Of a DNA stretch of 64,000 nt, positions 12,028 through 24,462 are shown one piece after another. The notes below the pieces were generated by a model that was not told the origin of the DNA, did not search any database, and saw only the letters and a program-made list of their open reading frames with translations. Position numbers and translations under genes: made by a program. Source of the stretch: Rhytidiadelphus loreus (taxonomy: Eukaryota > Streptophyta > Bryopsida > Hypnales > Hylocomiaceae); NCBI GenBank assembly GCA_947034895.1, contig OX344763.1:70761093-70825092 (forward strand), read 5' to 3'. Positions within the stretch are counted from its first letter, which is position 1. Each line of letters begins with the position of its first letter.

Positions 12028-12424
12028 TAAGGTAGGAGGCTCTACAATGGCTCATCTAAGGGCTGATCAGCCTTTTTTTTTTATGTATATTCTTAAATGG
12101 AAATATTTTCAGCTAATTTTTCAGAAAAAGAAAATTTGAAGAGGAATCTAACACAAGTGGTTTCGTATTTTTTGAATTACTTATGGATTTTCAAAGGAGT
12201 TGTATCATAGGTCCCTATACGTCTTCCATAAACTGTTTACTTGCAACTTCTAAAGAAAAATGGGAAAGCAAAGAGAATGATTGGCTCTTGCAATTAATAA
12301 TACTTTTTTCCTTGATTCATTCAATGACTATGGAGGTCAATTTGTGAACTACCGTTTGTCCATTTCACAGCCATTTATAGGGTCCATTTTTAATGCCCGC
12401 TCTATTTTAGAGCCTCCTACTTTA
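12028..12424. mobile_element. TA-flanked MITE, AGGTAG family, copy 3
   Basis: Element 12030-12422 (393 bp), ends AGGTAGGAGGCTCTACAATG and the inverted TTTTAGAGCCTCCTACTT, TA on both sides. The interior contains the family's ACACAAGTGGTTTCGTATTTTT-type stretch and the TGGCTCTTGCAA segment. Non-coding. Confidence 0.82.
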
Positions 12425-12681
12425 GAATAATTTGATAGTGATGAACAAAGATCTTATGGTCAGATTGTTCAAAAAATATTCTAAAACATTAAGCTTTCAT
12501 TTTAGAGACAACAACTTTGAGGTGATTTTGGATGGAGTCCACTTGAGCATTTAGGAATTGATAGACTACAGGTAATATGGCTAGGTTCTTTTTCCACTCT
12601 TACAACAACTGCTTTGTATGACAACATGCCTATTACTTCTTTTTTTAATCTTCTTTTTATAAATTCTCATGATAAAATATC

Positions 12682-13264
12682 TTAACCCCTAAAGTCCCAA
12701 GGCCATTTTTTTGCCAAAACCACTCAAAACTATCACTTTTGCTACATTCACCTATGAAATAAATTTTTTAAATATTTTTTTAGAATCTAACTGTAGGATC
12801 TTATTCTACACTTGTCTTAGATCACGTGTTAAAATTTTTGTGATGTTTGACCGTATAGATTGAAAGATATTAGCATTCAAAGTGGAAGAAAAAAGTTCTT
12901 TCAAGATGTTGCTATGATTGCCCGCAAAACAAGAAACTCCATAACTTTCACATCACTAATCCAAATGGAATGAATCAAAGCTTCCCATTTAGAAGAAAAT
13001 ATAACATACAAAAAAAAATATTAAAAATTTTATTTCAATTTTTTGTGGATTTTTTGGCTGCCCAGTCTCCTCCATTTTGAGGTTGTTGTAGCATAACTTT
13101 TGCTCCCGGGCACTAATTGGAATAAAAAATATATTTTAAGAAAGCTTATAAGTTTATCTATCTTATGAGAAAGTTTCAAGAAGTTTTAGTGAAAATTGAG
13201 ATCATAGGAGCCTGCCTGAAATCCATTTTGTCCCCCTTAGGGACAATGGGACTTTAGGGGTTAA
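12682..13264 (+). mobile_element. R2 TTAA-MITE, copy g (short)
   Basis: TTAA sites at 12682 and 13261. Left end CCCCTAAAGTCCCAAGGCC, right end AGGGACAATGGGACTTTAGG. The interior follows R2 in order (ATCTAACTGTAGGATCTTA, AGATTGAAAGATATTAGC, CATAACTTTTGCTCC) but lacks about 300 bp of the middle. Non-coding. Confidence 0.85.
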
Positions 13265-14575
13265 AAGCTACTTGCTTATTCTATTGATTTATTTGTTGAG
13301 CACTCATAATGCCAAGGTCAACATTATAGTACAATCTTTGTAACTTGTATTGTTCTTGTTTAGAATTTCTTGGAGAAAGCTCTTAGCAAAATAAAAAGTC
13401 AAATTTTTTATACATTTCAACATAAAAATTCAAATTGAAACCATAGGATTTTAACTAAATACCTTTTGCATTTCATGGGGAAAGTACACACAACAATATC
13501 ACATGTGGATTACATGTGGATATAAAGATTATAATAATTTGATTACAAGGGGATTAGAAATTTGTAATTATTTTGAAGTTTTTCAATCCTTTGTTTTCAT
13601 GTTCAACCTAGAATTTTGTCCATGAATAAAATATGAGGCTAAAATTAATAATATTCATACCTAAAAATAATCCTTTCCGTGAAAGAATTGTAGCCTCCAA
13701 ATTTTTTTAATGAATGTGCATTGTGTATTTTTTACAAGTTCTAGTGTACTTGAGGTTCATCTCCAAGAGCTTAATGTAATTAAAGTACATACAATATTAA
13801 AATGCAATCTAAATAGAGAATTCAAAGAGAGGCCAAAAAACAATATTTACTTTAATCCTTAAAACTCTCATCAACCACTTTATCGACACAATTCAATTTT
13901 GGGTCATCATTTTGAAATGAAACAATTTTTTTTCCAAATTTTTTTTCTAGTATAAAACTAGATTGAACTTTCTTTTTATTTCATTCATTCAAACCATGAT
14001 CATTAAGGTTATAAGGCTCTTGTAAGATAAAATTGCTCAAAGGATTCATTATTGTCAAGTGTTGGGAAAATATACTATTTGGAAAAGTCTTGATATTTTA
14101 AATATGAAATCTATAACTTTTTTTCTTATAAATAAATTGAAGCTACATTTTTAGGAAATCTTAATAAATTTTAAAAATAGAAATTATATCTTTAAAAAGA
14201 AGAAGATGTGAAGACGGAGCAAGAAAAGGTGTGATGTCTAGTACAACAGAAGGACCAAAAAAGAAAGAAGAAGGGGATAGTCTTCAAAACTAATTTTTTC
14301 AATCCAAAAATGACTCTTCCCAAATCACTTCCCAAATCACATCCAAAATTATGACAAATAAAATTCTTTATAAACTTCTATAATTAATGTATAACATTCT
14401 AAAGAAAAAATTAAAAAAATCTTAAAGTGAGCAATTACGAATTTTGATTGTAGAGTGGAAATTAAATACCCATAATATTTTGACTATTCATTGCAATTTG
14501 AAGACTAAAAAGCTCACAATTTAGAACGCATGCAAATTCTTTTTTTTGTGCTCACTTGAACTATGTGTCCATTCT
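13265..14575. other. AT-rich non-coding DNA
   Basis: Nothing coding and no paired terminal repeats seen. Confidence 0.4.
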
Positions 14576-14804
14576 TTAACCCTTAAACATTGAGGAGGAC
14601 GTTTGGCGTCCCATGGATGACAGGGAATCCTTGCAGTAGGATAGAAGTGCAACTATTCATCCTTGGAATTTTGTTGTGAAAAGGGGAGGTCTTCTATAGT
14701 AGTTTGACTTCCAATGAGTGCTTTTGCTATTTCTGAAGCCCATGACTCACGTGGTAATGAAAAGGGACAATTTGCAAGGTCACCGCTTTGTCCTTTAAGG
14801 GTAA
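14576..14804 (+). mobile_element. R4 TTAA-MITE, full copy, 229 bp
   Basis: Left TTAA then CCCTTAAACATTGAGG; right CTTTGTCCTTTAAGGG followed by GTAA (a decayed TTAA). The interior matches the copy at 35185 throughout (GGATGACARGGAATC, GTGCAACTATTCATCCTTGG). Non-coding. Confidence 0.8.
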
Positions 14805-15633
14805 AACAACCAAAATTCTGTCGAGAAAATATGAAAAAAACCATGTGGAAAACTGTTGAGGTTCTTCATGAGTAATCCAAATTCTCATTCCAATATGACA
14901 TTTTATGAAATGCATTCAATTCAAAAAAGCTCCTACACTACCAAAACAAACATAGCCTCTCTCCAATCTAATTCAAGTTTTAAAATTTTAATATTAATTA
15001 TTTTTAATTTTTAAATTAATTTATTCACCCATCCCCCACCTCTTCTTATAATTCTGAGAGGGTGAGCCTTCTCACAATGCATATGGGATAATTCTCAATG
15101 AGTACAATCTCCCGTACCCATATCCCATACTTGTATCCGTACTCGTATTATATCTATATCCCATAGTATACTAGTATCCAATATTTGTACTCGTTTCATA
15201 CCATATTCAATACATGTATCCTATGATTGCTAATTTTCCTTGGAGGGGGGGGAGTGGAATTTTTTAAATTTCAAATCTGATGGTTCATAATTTTTCAATG
15301 AGGAAGGGGGATCATGAAAAATGAGGTGCACATGTCCATTTTGAACGGTTGAGATTACTGTTGGAAGGGTGGGGATTTTTATTTCAACCCATCAACGGTT
15401 GTGTTTTGGGGGGGAGGCCCACACCACACGGCCATGAGTGGCTCACTCTTTTGGGTACATTGTTGCACATCATATAGATTGTCATTGAATTAAAAAAGTT
15501 GTATAGTTTGGGGAAAACATTGTAAAAAAATATGATGGAATTTTGGGTATATTAAATTTTATTATTATATGATGGAATTTTATTATTATTATTATTAAAC
15601 ATGATGATTTTTCATTATTAAAAAAAAGCATAT
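14805..15633. repeat. AT-rich spacer with dispersed CATATCC-rich repeat
   Basis: About 15010-15440 shares its order of parts with 38590-38880: a C-rich ACCCACCC stretch, a block of TATCC/GTATC words, a run of G, and a second G-run downstream. This looks like a dispersed non-coding repeat with simple-sequence blocks. Its ends are unclear. Confidence 0.4.
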
Positions 15634-16179
15634 TTAATCCCTAAATGTCCAAAGTCTTCTCCAGAACTGAGGATCTGAGAAAAAACATTATAAAGTGCTA
15701 TTTGGAAGAATATTTTAAAAGGGAGATACAAATAAAAGTTGTAGACTTTAAATTTTAGATTCCACCAATAAATTTTGAGAAGGAAATTTCAAAATTCAAT
15801 CTAAATTCAATTACAAGCAAAATACTATCATTTTTTAGTACTATTTGTTGGAATACATTTGAAATGAGGTTTTCTTGACATGGTGATTTTTTGAAATTTT
15901 TGTACTCTTTAAATCTATGACTTCATTTTTGCAAATCCAGTTTTGAACTCGAATCAATGCAATTTGGGCTTGGTCAACCACTTGACATACTTTCACATTT
16001 GTAATTTTAGAAAAATATGTATTTTAGTACCACTAAATCCAACCATTAGATAAGACAACAACTTGATAAAGTATCTCCACAAATTAGGATGACTTTCATC
16101 CAAGCAATAATGAGAAAGAAACATCAATTTTGATTTATTTGTTGTCCAAAAATTGGACGTCGAAGTGCTTAGGGGTTAA
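15634..16179. mobile_element. R5-type TTAA-bounded element
   Basis: TTAATCCCTAAATGTCC on the left and GAAGTGCTTAGGGGTTAA on the right form inverted ends with TTAA at both limits. The interior (about 540 bp) does not match R2 or R3 clearly. Non-coding. Confidence 0.65.
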
Positions 16180-16297
16180 TCCTTAACGGTTCATAATTAT
16201 GTTTCAACTCCAAAAAAATTACTTCTAATGTAGGAAAAAACAAGATAAAAAACTTTTAAATACAATTTCAAAGTCTTGCCTTACAATACTAGAATAG

Positions 16298-16358
16298 TGT
16301 TATTCAAAATACATTATTCTCTTGGTTATAATTTTTTGACAATGTATTTTGAATAACA
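16298..16358. repeat. 18-bp perfect inverted repeat
   Basis: TGTTATTCAAAATACATT at 16298-16315 is matched by its reverse complement at 16341-16358, with a 25-bp loop. Probably a small foldback repeat or the core of a decayed MITE. Confidence 0.7.
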
Positions 16359-16406
16359 TTATAGCCAAAAGAATTCAAAGCCACATAGATTGTAAGATTA
16401 TAGTAT

Positions 16407-17331
16407 TTAACCCTTAAAGGATCGTCACTATACTTTCACCAAAAACACTCCAAAACTGCCATTTCTAGTACAAGTACCAAAATTTTCAAAAAAAACTTTT
16501 TATGACATATCTAACCGTAGGATCTTGTATTATATAGTATCAAAAACATGTGGTAAAAATTTCAGACATTTCCATCAGGTGAATTGCAAGATATAAGCAT
16601 TCAAATTAACTAAAATCATTTTTTTGACCCTGCGAAAAGCAGGGCAGCTGCACTTTACAAGCTCACATTTCTATGAAAAAATGACCGAAATGGTGGTGCT
16701 TCTTTGGATTTGTTTTCCTAGACAAGTTGGTCACATGCTTGAAAAATTTCAGATCATTTGGAACAGTACATCATATAGGAAAAAAATAGTAAGTAGGTAG
16801 TAGTAGAGAATGATTAAAAATACTAAATCATTTACAATCAAAATATGGAATTGAAAATTTCCAATCCCAATGGTCAAAATGTTGTAATAATGTATCTACA
16901 TCCTACGATTTTATTTTTGTCCAAAAATATTGAAAATTAGGTAAGATAAAGGATTTCAAAGTTTATTTTAGAGTAAGAAATCCAAAACTGCCCGCAAACA
17001 AAAAATCCTCATAAGTTTTGACTCATTGATCAAAATGGAATGATTCAAAGCTTTTTGTGTATATAAAACTCTAGAAAATCAATTCCAAATTTTTGTTTAT
17101 GAAAAAAGTGATTTTTTCTGTTCTGCCTGAACTGTCCTATTGGTGAAAAATATTGGGCCATAACTTTGACTCGTGTTTCCAAATGTCATGAAATTTGGTG
17201 CATATGAAAGATCTTCCTCGCCCCCACATTCTATTAAAATTTGAGCCCCAAATATGAAAATCTCCACTCGTAGGTACTTGCCCAAATTTTCTATACAGCC
17301 AAAAAACACAGTCCAGTCCTTTAGGGGTTAA
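16407..17331 (+). mobile_element. R2 TTAA-MITE, copy b
   Basis: TTAA at 16407-16410 and 17328-17331, ends CCCTTAAAGGATCGTCAC and CAGTCCTTTAGGGG. 917 bp inside. Homologous to copy a over its whole length and to the other R2 copies in the central part (CCTACGATTTTATTTTTGTCC, CAAAATGGAATGATTCAAAG). Non-coding. Confidence 0.88.
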
Positions 17332-17854
17332 GGGAAAACAAGATAAAAAATTTCTTGCTTTCAAACAAGTTTAGAAGACTTTGAATTCTCTTAGCTATAG
17401 TTTTTTGTTTTATTGAGACTTTATTTATTCGTATTATATTCTTACATTGAATTGGAAATTCATAATTTATTTATTTTTTAAATTCATGATTTAAAATGCA
17501 TTAAAGAGAAGTATGAGACAAAATGACAAACTTAGTGTTTTCCAAAATTGTGAAAAAATAATTTAATAAATAATAGACAACATATGTTTGTTTATTGACA
17601 AGGTAACATAATTACCTGCAAAACCAAAGTCATCCTATTTTTTAGCTTACCAATCAAAGTTTAGTGAATCAAAGCTATCTTGCAGACAATGTCTTATTCT
17701 ACCAAAGAAAAATTTCTATGTATTTTTTAAATCAATTTTTGTTCATTTATTTTTATGCTACCTAGAGTCCTCTAATTTTTGCTTAGGCCAAGGGAATTTT
17801 ATTTCCTTTGAATGTAGTGAAAATATAAAATAAAATTTTAGGAAAGTTAGTACA
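17332..17854. other. AT-rich non-coding DNA
   Basis: Nothing recognised. Confidence 0.4.
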
Positions 17855-18869
17855 CACTAGTAGAAAGGGTGGTCTTTGGTCATCAAGAAATAAGGTAAAG
17901 TAGTCCATTGTGGTCAGAATTAGGAGTTTGGCCTTGTGTCATTGCTGAAATGTTTCTATTTTTTTTCCACATCAAGAAAAGTGTAAGGATCAGTGAGAGC
18001 AATTGAAATTATATTTTTTCGACAAAGTATAGATTTGCTATGAATTTTTGAAGTGATCAACGCATCATGGTCTAGAAGAGTTTCTAGACTACCCCAGAAC
18101 CAACAATATCTAAATCCATCTCATTCACTTAATGCTCATCTTATTCACTTAAAGCAGTCACAATATTTTTTAACATACAAGGTCTAAAAAGTCAATTCTT
18201 ACAATGAATTTACACTAAAAAGATGGAAGTTTCTAATGAAGTCACTATCACTCAAGTAGTGTCATATAAAACATTGATTGTGGTTCAAATCTCACATGTT
18301 GGAAAAAATTGTATTAAGGTATTTTTCTAGGTGTTCACTATGGGGTCAATTGACCAGAATGGAATGTTCTACTTTAACTTACTACCAAAGCATGGTACTC
18401 AAGACCCACATTGGTACTAAAATTGACAATATTTATTGGTGCCCAAAGACCACCCTTCTACTAAGGTAGTAAGCTCTAAAAGCAACCATCTTCTTCAAAT
18501 CACCCCTACTTTTAGGTGGAGAATGGAGATGGGGTGCTTAGATGAGGTGGAGAATGGAGATGGACCACTTCAGCAATTGAATGCATTGTGGAAAAATCAT
18601 TGTCTTTGATTTCCATACATCTCTTTATAAGTTGCAAGTGAACAGATTTGGGGAGACCTATGATCACAAATAGGTGCTTGTGCTCCAAATCTTTGAAAAT
18701 TTATAAATAATTCAAAAATGCTTGGAAAAATACAAAATCACTTGTATTAGGTTCCATATCTATTTTTCTTTCTTTGAAGAATGATCTAAAAATAACTCTG
18801 TCCATGGAAGCCTATGAAAAAGGTGGACCAGCCCTTAAGTGGTCGCTTTTAGAGCATACTACCTTAGTG
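17855..18869. mobile_element. CACTA-type non-autonomous element, interrupted
   Basis: The left end CACTAGTAGAAAGGGTGGTC has its inverted partner GACCACCCTTCTACTA...GTG at 18449-18463 and 18867-18869. The two halves of the right terminus are separated by a TA-flanked MITE. Without that insertion the element is about 610 bp. There is no transposase frame. Part of the interior (near 18010-18110) resembles the AGGTAAAC elements at 31999 and 43602. A 3-bp target duplication is not evident. Confidence 0.78.
18462..18866. mobile_element. TA-flanked MITE, AGGTAG family, copy 4, nested in CACTA end
   Basis: Element 18464-18864 (401 bp), ends AGGTAGTAAGCTCTAAAAGC and GCTTTTAGAGCATACTACCT, TA on both sides. 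It splits the CACTA terminus CTTCTAC-TA-GTG. The undisturbed terminus predicted from the other end of the CACTA element has one TA, so the TA was duplicated on insertion. This copy fixes the target duplication of the whole family. Confidence 0.9.
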
Positions 18870-19123
18870 GTTCTTACACCTATAAAAAAAAACAGTTTCC
18901 AAAAGCCACTATAAAAATTGATATTATAAAAGCCTATCTAAAAATCCATTCCAACACTTTGAACAATTAGGGGATAAAAAAATTGAATTGAAAGTAAATT
19001 GTAGGTTGTCAAGTCCTAAGTTTTATAAAATATCCTACTTTGTGATTACATAAAAAGAAACATTTAGATACAAAAATATGATGTTCTACTATCTAATTGA
19101 AGTTTTGTCATAGACTCATTTAT

Positions 19124-19752
19124 TTAACCCCTAAATGCTCAAGGCATGTTTTGGGCCTCTTCAAATTTGCTCTAAATTGAACAAAAAGTCAGCATTTAGA
19201 TAAGTTGAATCAATTTTTTTTAATTGTAACCTCACAAATTCAAATTAGACATATTAGAGATCACATAGGAAAAGAAAACACAACAATATCATTTAAGAAT
19301 TGAAAGATTATAATGTTTGATCATGAAGGTGTTAAAACTATGAAAATCTTCGAATTCTCTTTCTACTTGTCAAATCTAAAAAATTGGTCACCAAATAAAT
19401 ACTAGGTGGAAGGACCTAACAATCATAACCCCAATCAATTTATGGCTATTGAAAATCTAACCTACAATTTTCTTAAATGAATTTTTAGTTTGATTTTTTT
19501 TCTAAGATCTCGTGCATTTGAGGCTCATTTCTAGGAGTCTCTAACACTACAAAAAGTCAAGATTGAAATGGGACCCTTGCACTAAATCTTGAATAGAAAA
19601 ATCATAATCATTCATTTTCAAAATCGGATTATTGATGCTAAAACTAAATTTCAAAAATATAAACTACTAAAAATAACAATTTGGTAAGGTTTTATTTAAC
19701 TTCAAAGTTTCTTCGATACCACATTTTAGTGCCTCAGACATTTAGGGGTTAA
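19124..19752. mobile_element. R5-type TTAA-bounded element
   Basis: TTAACCCCTAAATGCTCAAG on the left, CAGACATTTAGGGGTTAA on the right; perfect outer inverted repeat CCCCTAAATG and TTAA on both sides. About 620 bp, non-coding. Confidence 0.8.
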
Positions 19753-20971
19753 ATATGGATATGTTCATGTTGTTTTTAGACTTTGTTCATAATTCATTTT
19801 AAATTGTTATTGTCTATCTTCTGCATGACTTTCTTAAAGATGTTGATTAAAGAAAACCAATCATTTTTTATTAAATTAATATATAATAAATTGTACACGA
19901 TTATAGAAGGTCCTATAAGGTAGCAACATCCATAAGTGTCACCTCCAAAATTTGGGAAAATTTTGGGAAGTAAATAGATTAGATGTGATTACAAGGATGT
20001 ACTACATTTGAATATCAGATCCTAGTGTTGGTATTAAGTGCATCTTTAGTGGGTTTTTTTAAAATTCACAACTTATACTCATAGTTTCTAAAATATACAT
20101 TTGAAAATTCATTGGAATTCTTTTTCTCTTGCTATTAGGGTCTAATAATTTGTTGGATGTCTACTAATAGACATCATGTCCAAAATCCTTAAATTGACAT
20201 TTATGGGTGATGCTAGCATATTACATAAGGTAAAGGCACCCAAAAGCATCTATGTTCCCATTCTTATAACCTAGATTGCCATTGAATATTTCCTTAAACT
20301 TTAGTTAATGTGCCACATCAAATTGTGACTACTATAATTTCTTGTAAAAACATCCTTAGGCTTTGGTCAATGTGCCACATCATAGAAACTAGTAGTGCCA
20401 CATCAAATTGTGATTATTTTATTATTTTTGTAATTTTGGATTTATTTTTAAAATTATTTTTAATGTTTTTTAAAAATCTTTATTAAAACTATCTCGTGCC
20501 ATTCAGACACTGCCATTCACTGAGTTTTCATTTTTTTCATTTAAAAAAATTAATTTTCATTTTCATTTTTCGGCCAGTGTTCCCCACTGTCCAGGAACTG
20601 ACTGCCCTCTTCATGGCCAGGGTGAACTGACCCCCTTGCTTGGCCCTGCGGGCAAACCCTGGAATTATTTATTTTTCACACATGAATTTTTTTGCAAAAT
20701 TTTATTTCATTTTTGAGATCAGAGACCCCAAATTAGTTCAGAAAGGTCAAGAATATATCCTACAACGGCCCAAAATAGGGGGCTTTTTTTTTTACATGCA
20801 CCCCTAGTAAGGACCAGCAAGGGGGTCAATCCACCCCGATCCTCTTCATGGCTCAAACTTTTTGTAATGTCTTTGTTCTTTATCATTTCTAATTTGCCAA
20901 ACTAACATACTCAATTGATTATCAACAATGTTTGCATCATGTAGGAAATTTCATATTTTGTAGCACTTGTA
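19753..20971. other. Non-coding DNA with a GC-richer patch
   Basis: Mostly AT-rich. 20555-20660 and 20760-20850 are richer in C and G (GGCCAGTGTTCCCCACTG, CAAGGGGGTCAATCCACCC) and may be a fragment of another repeat, but I see no partner in the window. Confidence 0.35.
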
Positions 20972-21781
20972 TTAACCCCTAACTGCCTCATCGACCATAT
21001 CTGGTCGATCTGAAATTTCAGGCTCATTTTGAAGTGGGCAGTTAAATTCGTTTGCCCGTTTTAAAATTTTTTGGGGGCAGTTTTTAGGGTTAACTATTCA
21101 AAACTTTCATTTTTCACTAAAAAAGGTACATATTTGAGTGTTGAGAGGTCTTCAAAGCCATTTATGTCCGTTAGTGGAAGAGTAAAGCTTGCAAATTTTA
21201 CTTCATTTTTCAACTTTGAGCAATTTCACTTGATTTGAGATCTAAAAACTTCCACTTATTCATTTGCTTTGAAAATGGTCCCAATCGAAAGAGTAAAGTG
21301 TTTTCATGATTTTCACCATTGAAAATTTAAACAAGCAAGTGTTGATTTGGAGTTATTTGTGAATTATACTTATTAAAAAAATTGCATCTCAACAATTGCA
21401 AGGTGGATTGTGTAATGAGTTTAATAGCTTTTCAAGTGATATTAAGTTTTTTGAAAGGGTATTTTAGTGTGCTAACACAATTTGTAGTTGTTCATGTCAC
21501 TTCTAATCCCAAAAAGCTTTTATGTGCAAATTTCTGAAACATTGTAGAGAGGGATAACATATTAAAAATAGAAAACGTACATTTCTCTTATTATAATCTC
21601 ACAACTCTTATGGAATTTTGCACTCAAAATTGGTGAACATACTAATAAGTAAGCTCTTTAAACATCCATATGGTTAGATTTTGAAAAAAAATCATTTTGT
21701 TTCAATGGAGATAACTATAAGCCCATGTTCTTTTTTCATGGGAAAAACACACTTGGAAAGGCTTAGGCACTTAGGGGTTAA
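20972..21781 (-). mobile_element. R3 TTAA-MITE, full copy, 802 bp
   Basis: TTAA at 20972-20975 and 21778-21781 enclose exactly 802 bp. It is the inverted counterpart of the nested copy at 28287, which is also 802 bp between its TTAA sites. Ends: CCCCTAACTGCCTCATCGAC and GGCTTAGGCACTTAGGGG. A palindrome GACCATATCTGGTC lies just inside one end (20994-21007). Non-coding. Confidence 0.9.
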
Positions 21782-21853
21782 GCTTACCCTATTGATAACT
21801 GACTGCATAGTATTATTTGGATGGTAATAAATAGTGCAAATTTTGTATTGTAT

Positions 21854-22777
21854 TTAACCCCTAAAGGACCAAGGCCTTTTTTCTGCCAGAAAACACTCAA
21901 AACTGCCATAGCTATAGCAAGGAGTAAAAAAAACGAAACATTTTTTTTCCATGTCTAGCCGTAGGATCTTACACCTAACTAGTATGAGAGTGTGTGGAAA
22001 AAATTTCAGAATTTTTGACCGCTCAGATTGCAAGATATCTGCGTGTAAAGTGGAAAAAACAAGTTTTTCAGCACATTGCGGGACTAGATTTTTTGACTTT
22101 GAACATTTTTAACTTCAAATTTTTGCACTACAGAGTTTTGAGCTTTAAATTTTTATAGTGGAGAATTGAGTTGAGAGTCTAGGTAAGAAAAAAATATTAA
22201 AAAAAAATTAAATTGTCATTCTTAAAAAAATTGTTAAGTAGAAGTAGGTATGAGATAGAAGGAAAATCTAAAATATTCATATATTTTAGATGGAATTAAA
22301 ATGCACTAATCCCAATGGTGAGATTGTTCTAGAAAGTAAATCAGACCATGGAAAAAAATAAAAATTGAAAAATTTGAAAAATTGCATTCAGAAATGAATC
22401 CTACAAGTTATTTTTTTCAAGAAGATGCTCTAACTGCCCCAAAAACAAGAATGTCCATAACTTTCTCATAACATATCCAAATGAAATGAATAAAAGCTTT
22501 CCGGATAGAAAAAAATATAATCTATGAGAAAAAATAATATGAAAAATAAAATTCAAATTTTTTTCCATTTTTTTTGGCTGCCCGAGCTGCCCGCCGTCCC
22601 CTCGTTTGAGCTTATTTGGTCATAACTATTGTTCCTGGGCACTGATTTTGAAAAAACTTATATTCCCACAAAGCTCATCAACTTTTCTACCTCCAAAAAG
22701 AATTTCAAAAAATCAGGAGAAAATTTCAGCCCGTAGGTACCTGCCCGAAAACACATTTGTCCCCCGAAGGGACAATT
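21854..22777 (+). mobile_element. R2 TTAA-MITE, copy c, right end lost
   Basis: Starts TTAACCCCTAAAGGACCAAG and follows R2 to the subterminal TTTGTCCCCCGAAGGGACAA, where similarity stops about 18 bp short of the expected terminus. Around 22130-22160 it carries the uninterrupted sequence GAGCTTTAAAT, the empty site for the nested insertion at 28287. Confidence 0.88.
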
Positions 22778-23263
22778 ATTTGCAATCTGAGTTAAGAAAG
22801 TTATTTGCAAGCTGAGTCTATGCAAGGTACATGACTATCTTGCAAAAGTATATAAAAAAACTCTCAACGTGGTGAAAAACATAAGACTTTGGCATGTTGC
22901 ATTCTATATATATTATTTCAGAAATATAATTCAAAATTATATAAATGATTTTTTAATTTCAATATAGTTCTATAGTATCATAAACATTTAGGGTTTCATA
23001 TTCATATTATATTAGGATTTTGTTGAATGTTCAAATTTCAATTTGATGTTTAAAATCATAAATTATTTTAGATACTAGTACATGGTATTTAAAATTAAAA
23101 TTAACAATGGATAGAATACAAAATAATCTAGTAATAGAATGTCCTTCCATATAGATATGAAAGTGATTTAGTGCACATCGTTACTCTATTTTTTAATAAT
23201 CCAAGTTGAAATAAGCATTTATTGTATTCTTTTTTGCCCATTTTTTTGAAACACATGGATGAT
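22778..23263. other. AT-rich non-coding DNA
   Basis: Begins with a short tandem duplication (TTATTTGCAA-CTGAGT twice, 22777-22820). Nothing else recognised. Confidence 0.4.
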
Positions 23264-23485
23264 CACTACAAGAGAAAGGGGTGTTTTAAGTGTGTTTTTT
23301 AAGTATAGTCTTAGAAATACGATATTAAGTAATTACTTTTATATAGATTTTAGTAAAAATTTACTAAAAATATATGAATTTTCAGTAAATTTTTACTAAA
23401 AATCTACATAAAAAACATTACTTAATATCTTATCTCTAGAACTATACTTAAAAACACACTTAGAACACCCCTTTCTCTTGTAGTG
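23264..23485. mobile_element. CACTA-type hairpin MITE, 222 bp
   Basis: CACTACAAGAGAAAGGGGTG and its inverted partner CACCCCTTTCTCTTGTAGTG (one position of difference) are the ends. The inverted repeat continues almost to the centre (AAATTTACTAAAAAT against its complement), so the whole element folds on itself. The CACTACAAGA start is typical of plant CACTA (En/Spm) elements. The flanking triplets GAT and GTT are not identical. Confidence 0.85.
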
Positions 23486-23600
23486 GTTTTCCATTGAAAG
23501 GGATTTTGGCCATTCTAGGGTAGTGACACAAATTTTTCACCTTTCTAATATGAGGGGTTAATTCTACATAGGGAATAGTCATTAAGATACCTTCAAGTAT

Positions 23601-23740
23601 AAAGTATGTGCACCTAAAATAAACAATCTCCTAATTGCACCACTTATCTATAATTGTTTAAGTATTCAAGCTTGAAATCTCGGACAATTGTAGATAGGTG
23701 TCGCAATTAAGAGATTGTCTCTTTCAAGTGCATATACTTT
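23601..23740. repeat. 140-bp imperfect hairpin
   Basis: AAAGTATGTGCACCT... is matched by the inverted ...AAGTGCATATACTTT, and the arms of about 57 nt pair with scattered mismatches around a loop of about 26 nt. Size and shape suit a small MITE, and would also suit a small-RNA hairpin. Nothing in the sequence decides. Confidence 0.65.
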
Positions 23741-24462
23741 AAATTTTTGTTTTGCATGAAGCCTCGTCCTTGGTTTGACTCCTACCTATTTGATTGATCC
23801 AAAAGGCATGAGAAGACAAATTGTATCTTTGGGATGATTTTAAGGAAACTTTAAGGATGGAAAAAAAAACTGTTTTTTTATTCAAATTTTGAACGTAGTT
23901 GCTTAAATCCAGTTTGAATGAATGGTGTTGGATATTTCCTCTTTATGATATTTTTTGACTATCCTATACAAGCAAATGGCAAATCAATGGATCTCTATGT
24001 AGTGCATTTTGGCAACTTTTACTCCTTTCTCTTTATATGAATTTAAGCCTTTAAAATTGATCTTTTGGAAATTTGAAGTCAACCAAAGACATGAAGCCTA
24101 CCAAATTTAGTTTCTATTCCAATTTGAAATTTTGAAAATTTCTTAAAATTCAATATTTCAATGCAATTTGAACTTTGGGCCAATGACTATAGAATGGTGA
24201 TTTTTTATATGTAGAAAGATAGAAAAAATTGGTTTGTACAATGACATTCTTCATTATAGTGTTTGCCTAAGGAAAAAAAACTCAGATTTTTAAAGCACAC
24301 TTTATATTTTATATGTATTTTTTCATTTTTTATTTAAAAATTCAAAATAATTTGAAATTTCTACCAAAAAAATTTGAAATTTTATGACTTGTAGAAGACA
24401 TGTAATTACATTTGTGAAAAATAAATATAATTTGTTTTTTTCATATATAGTTGTAAAATGGG

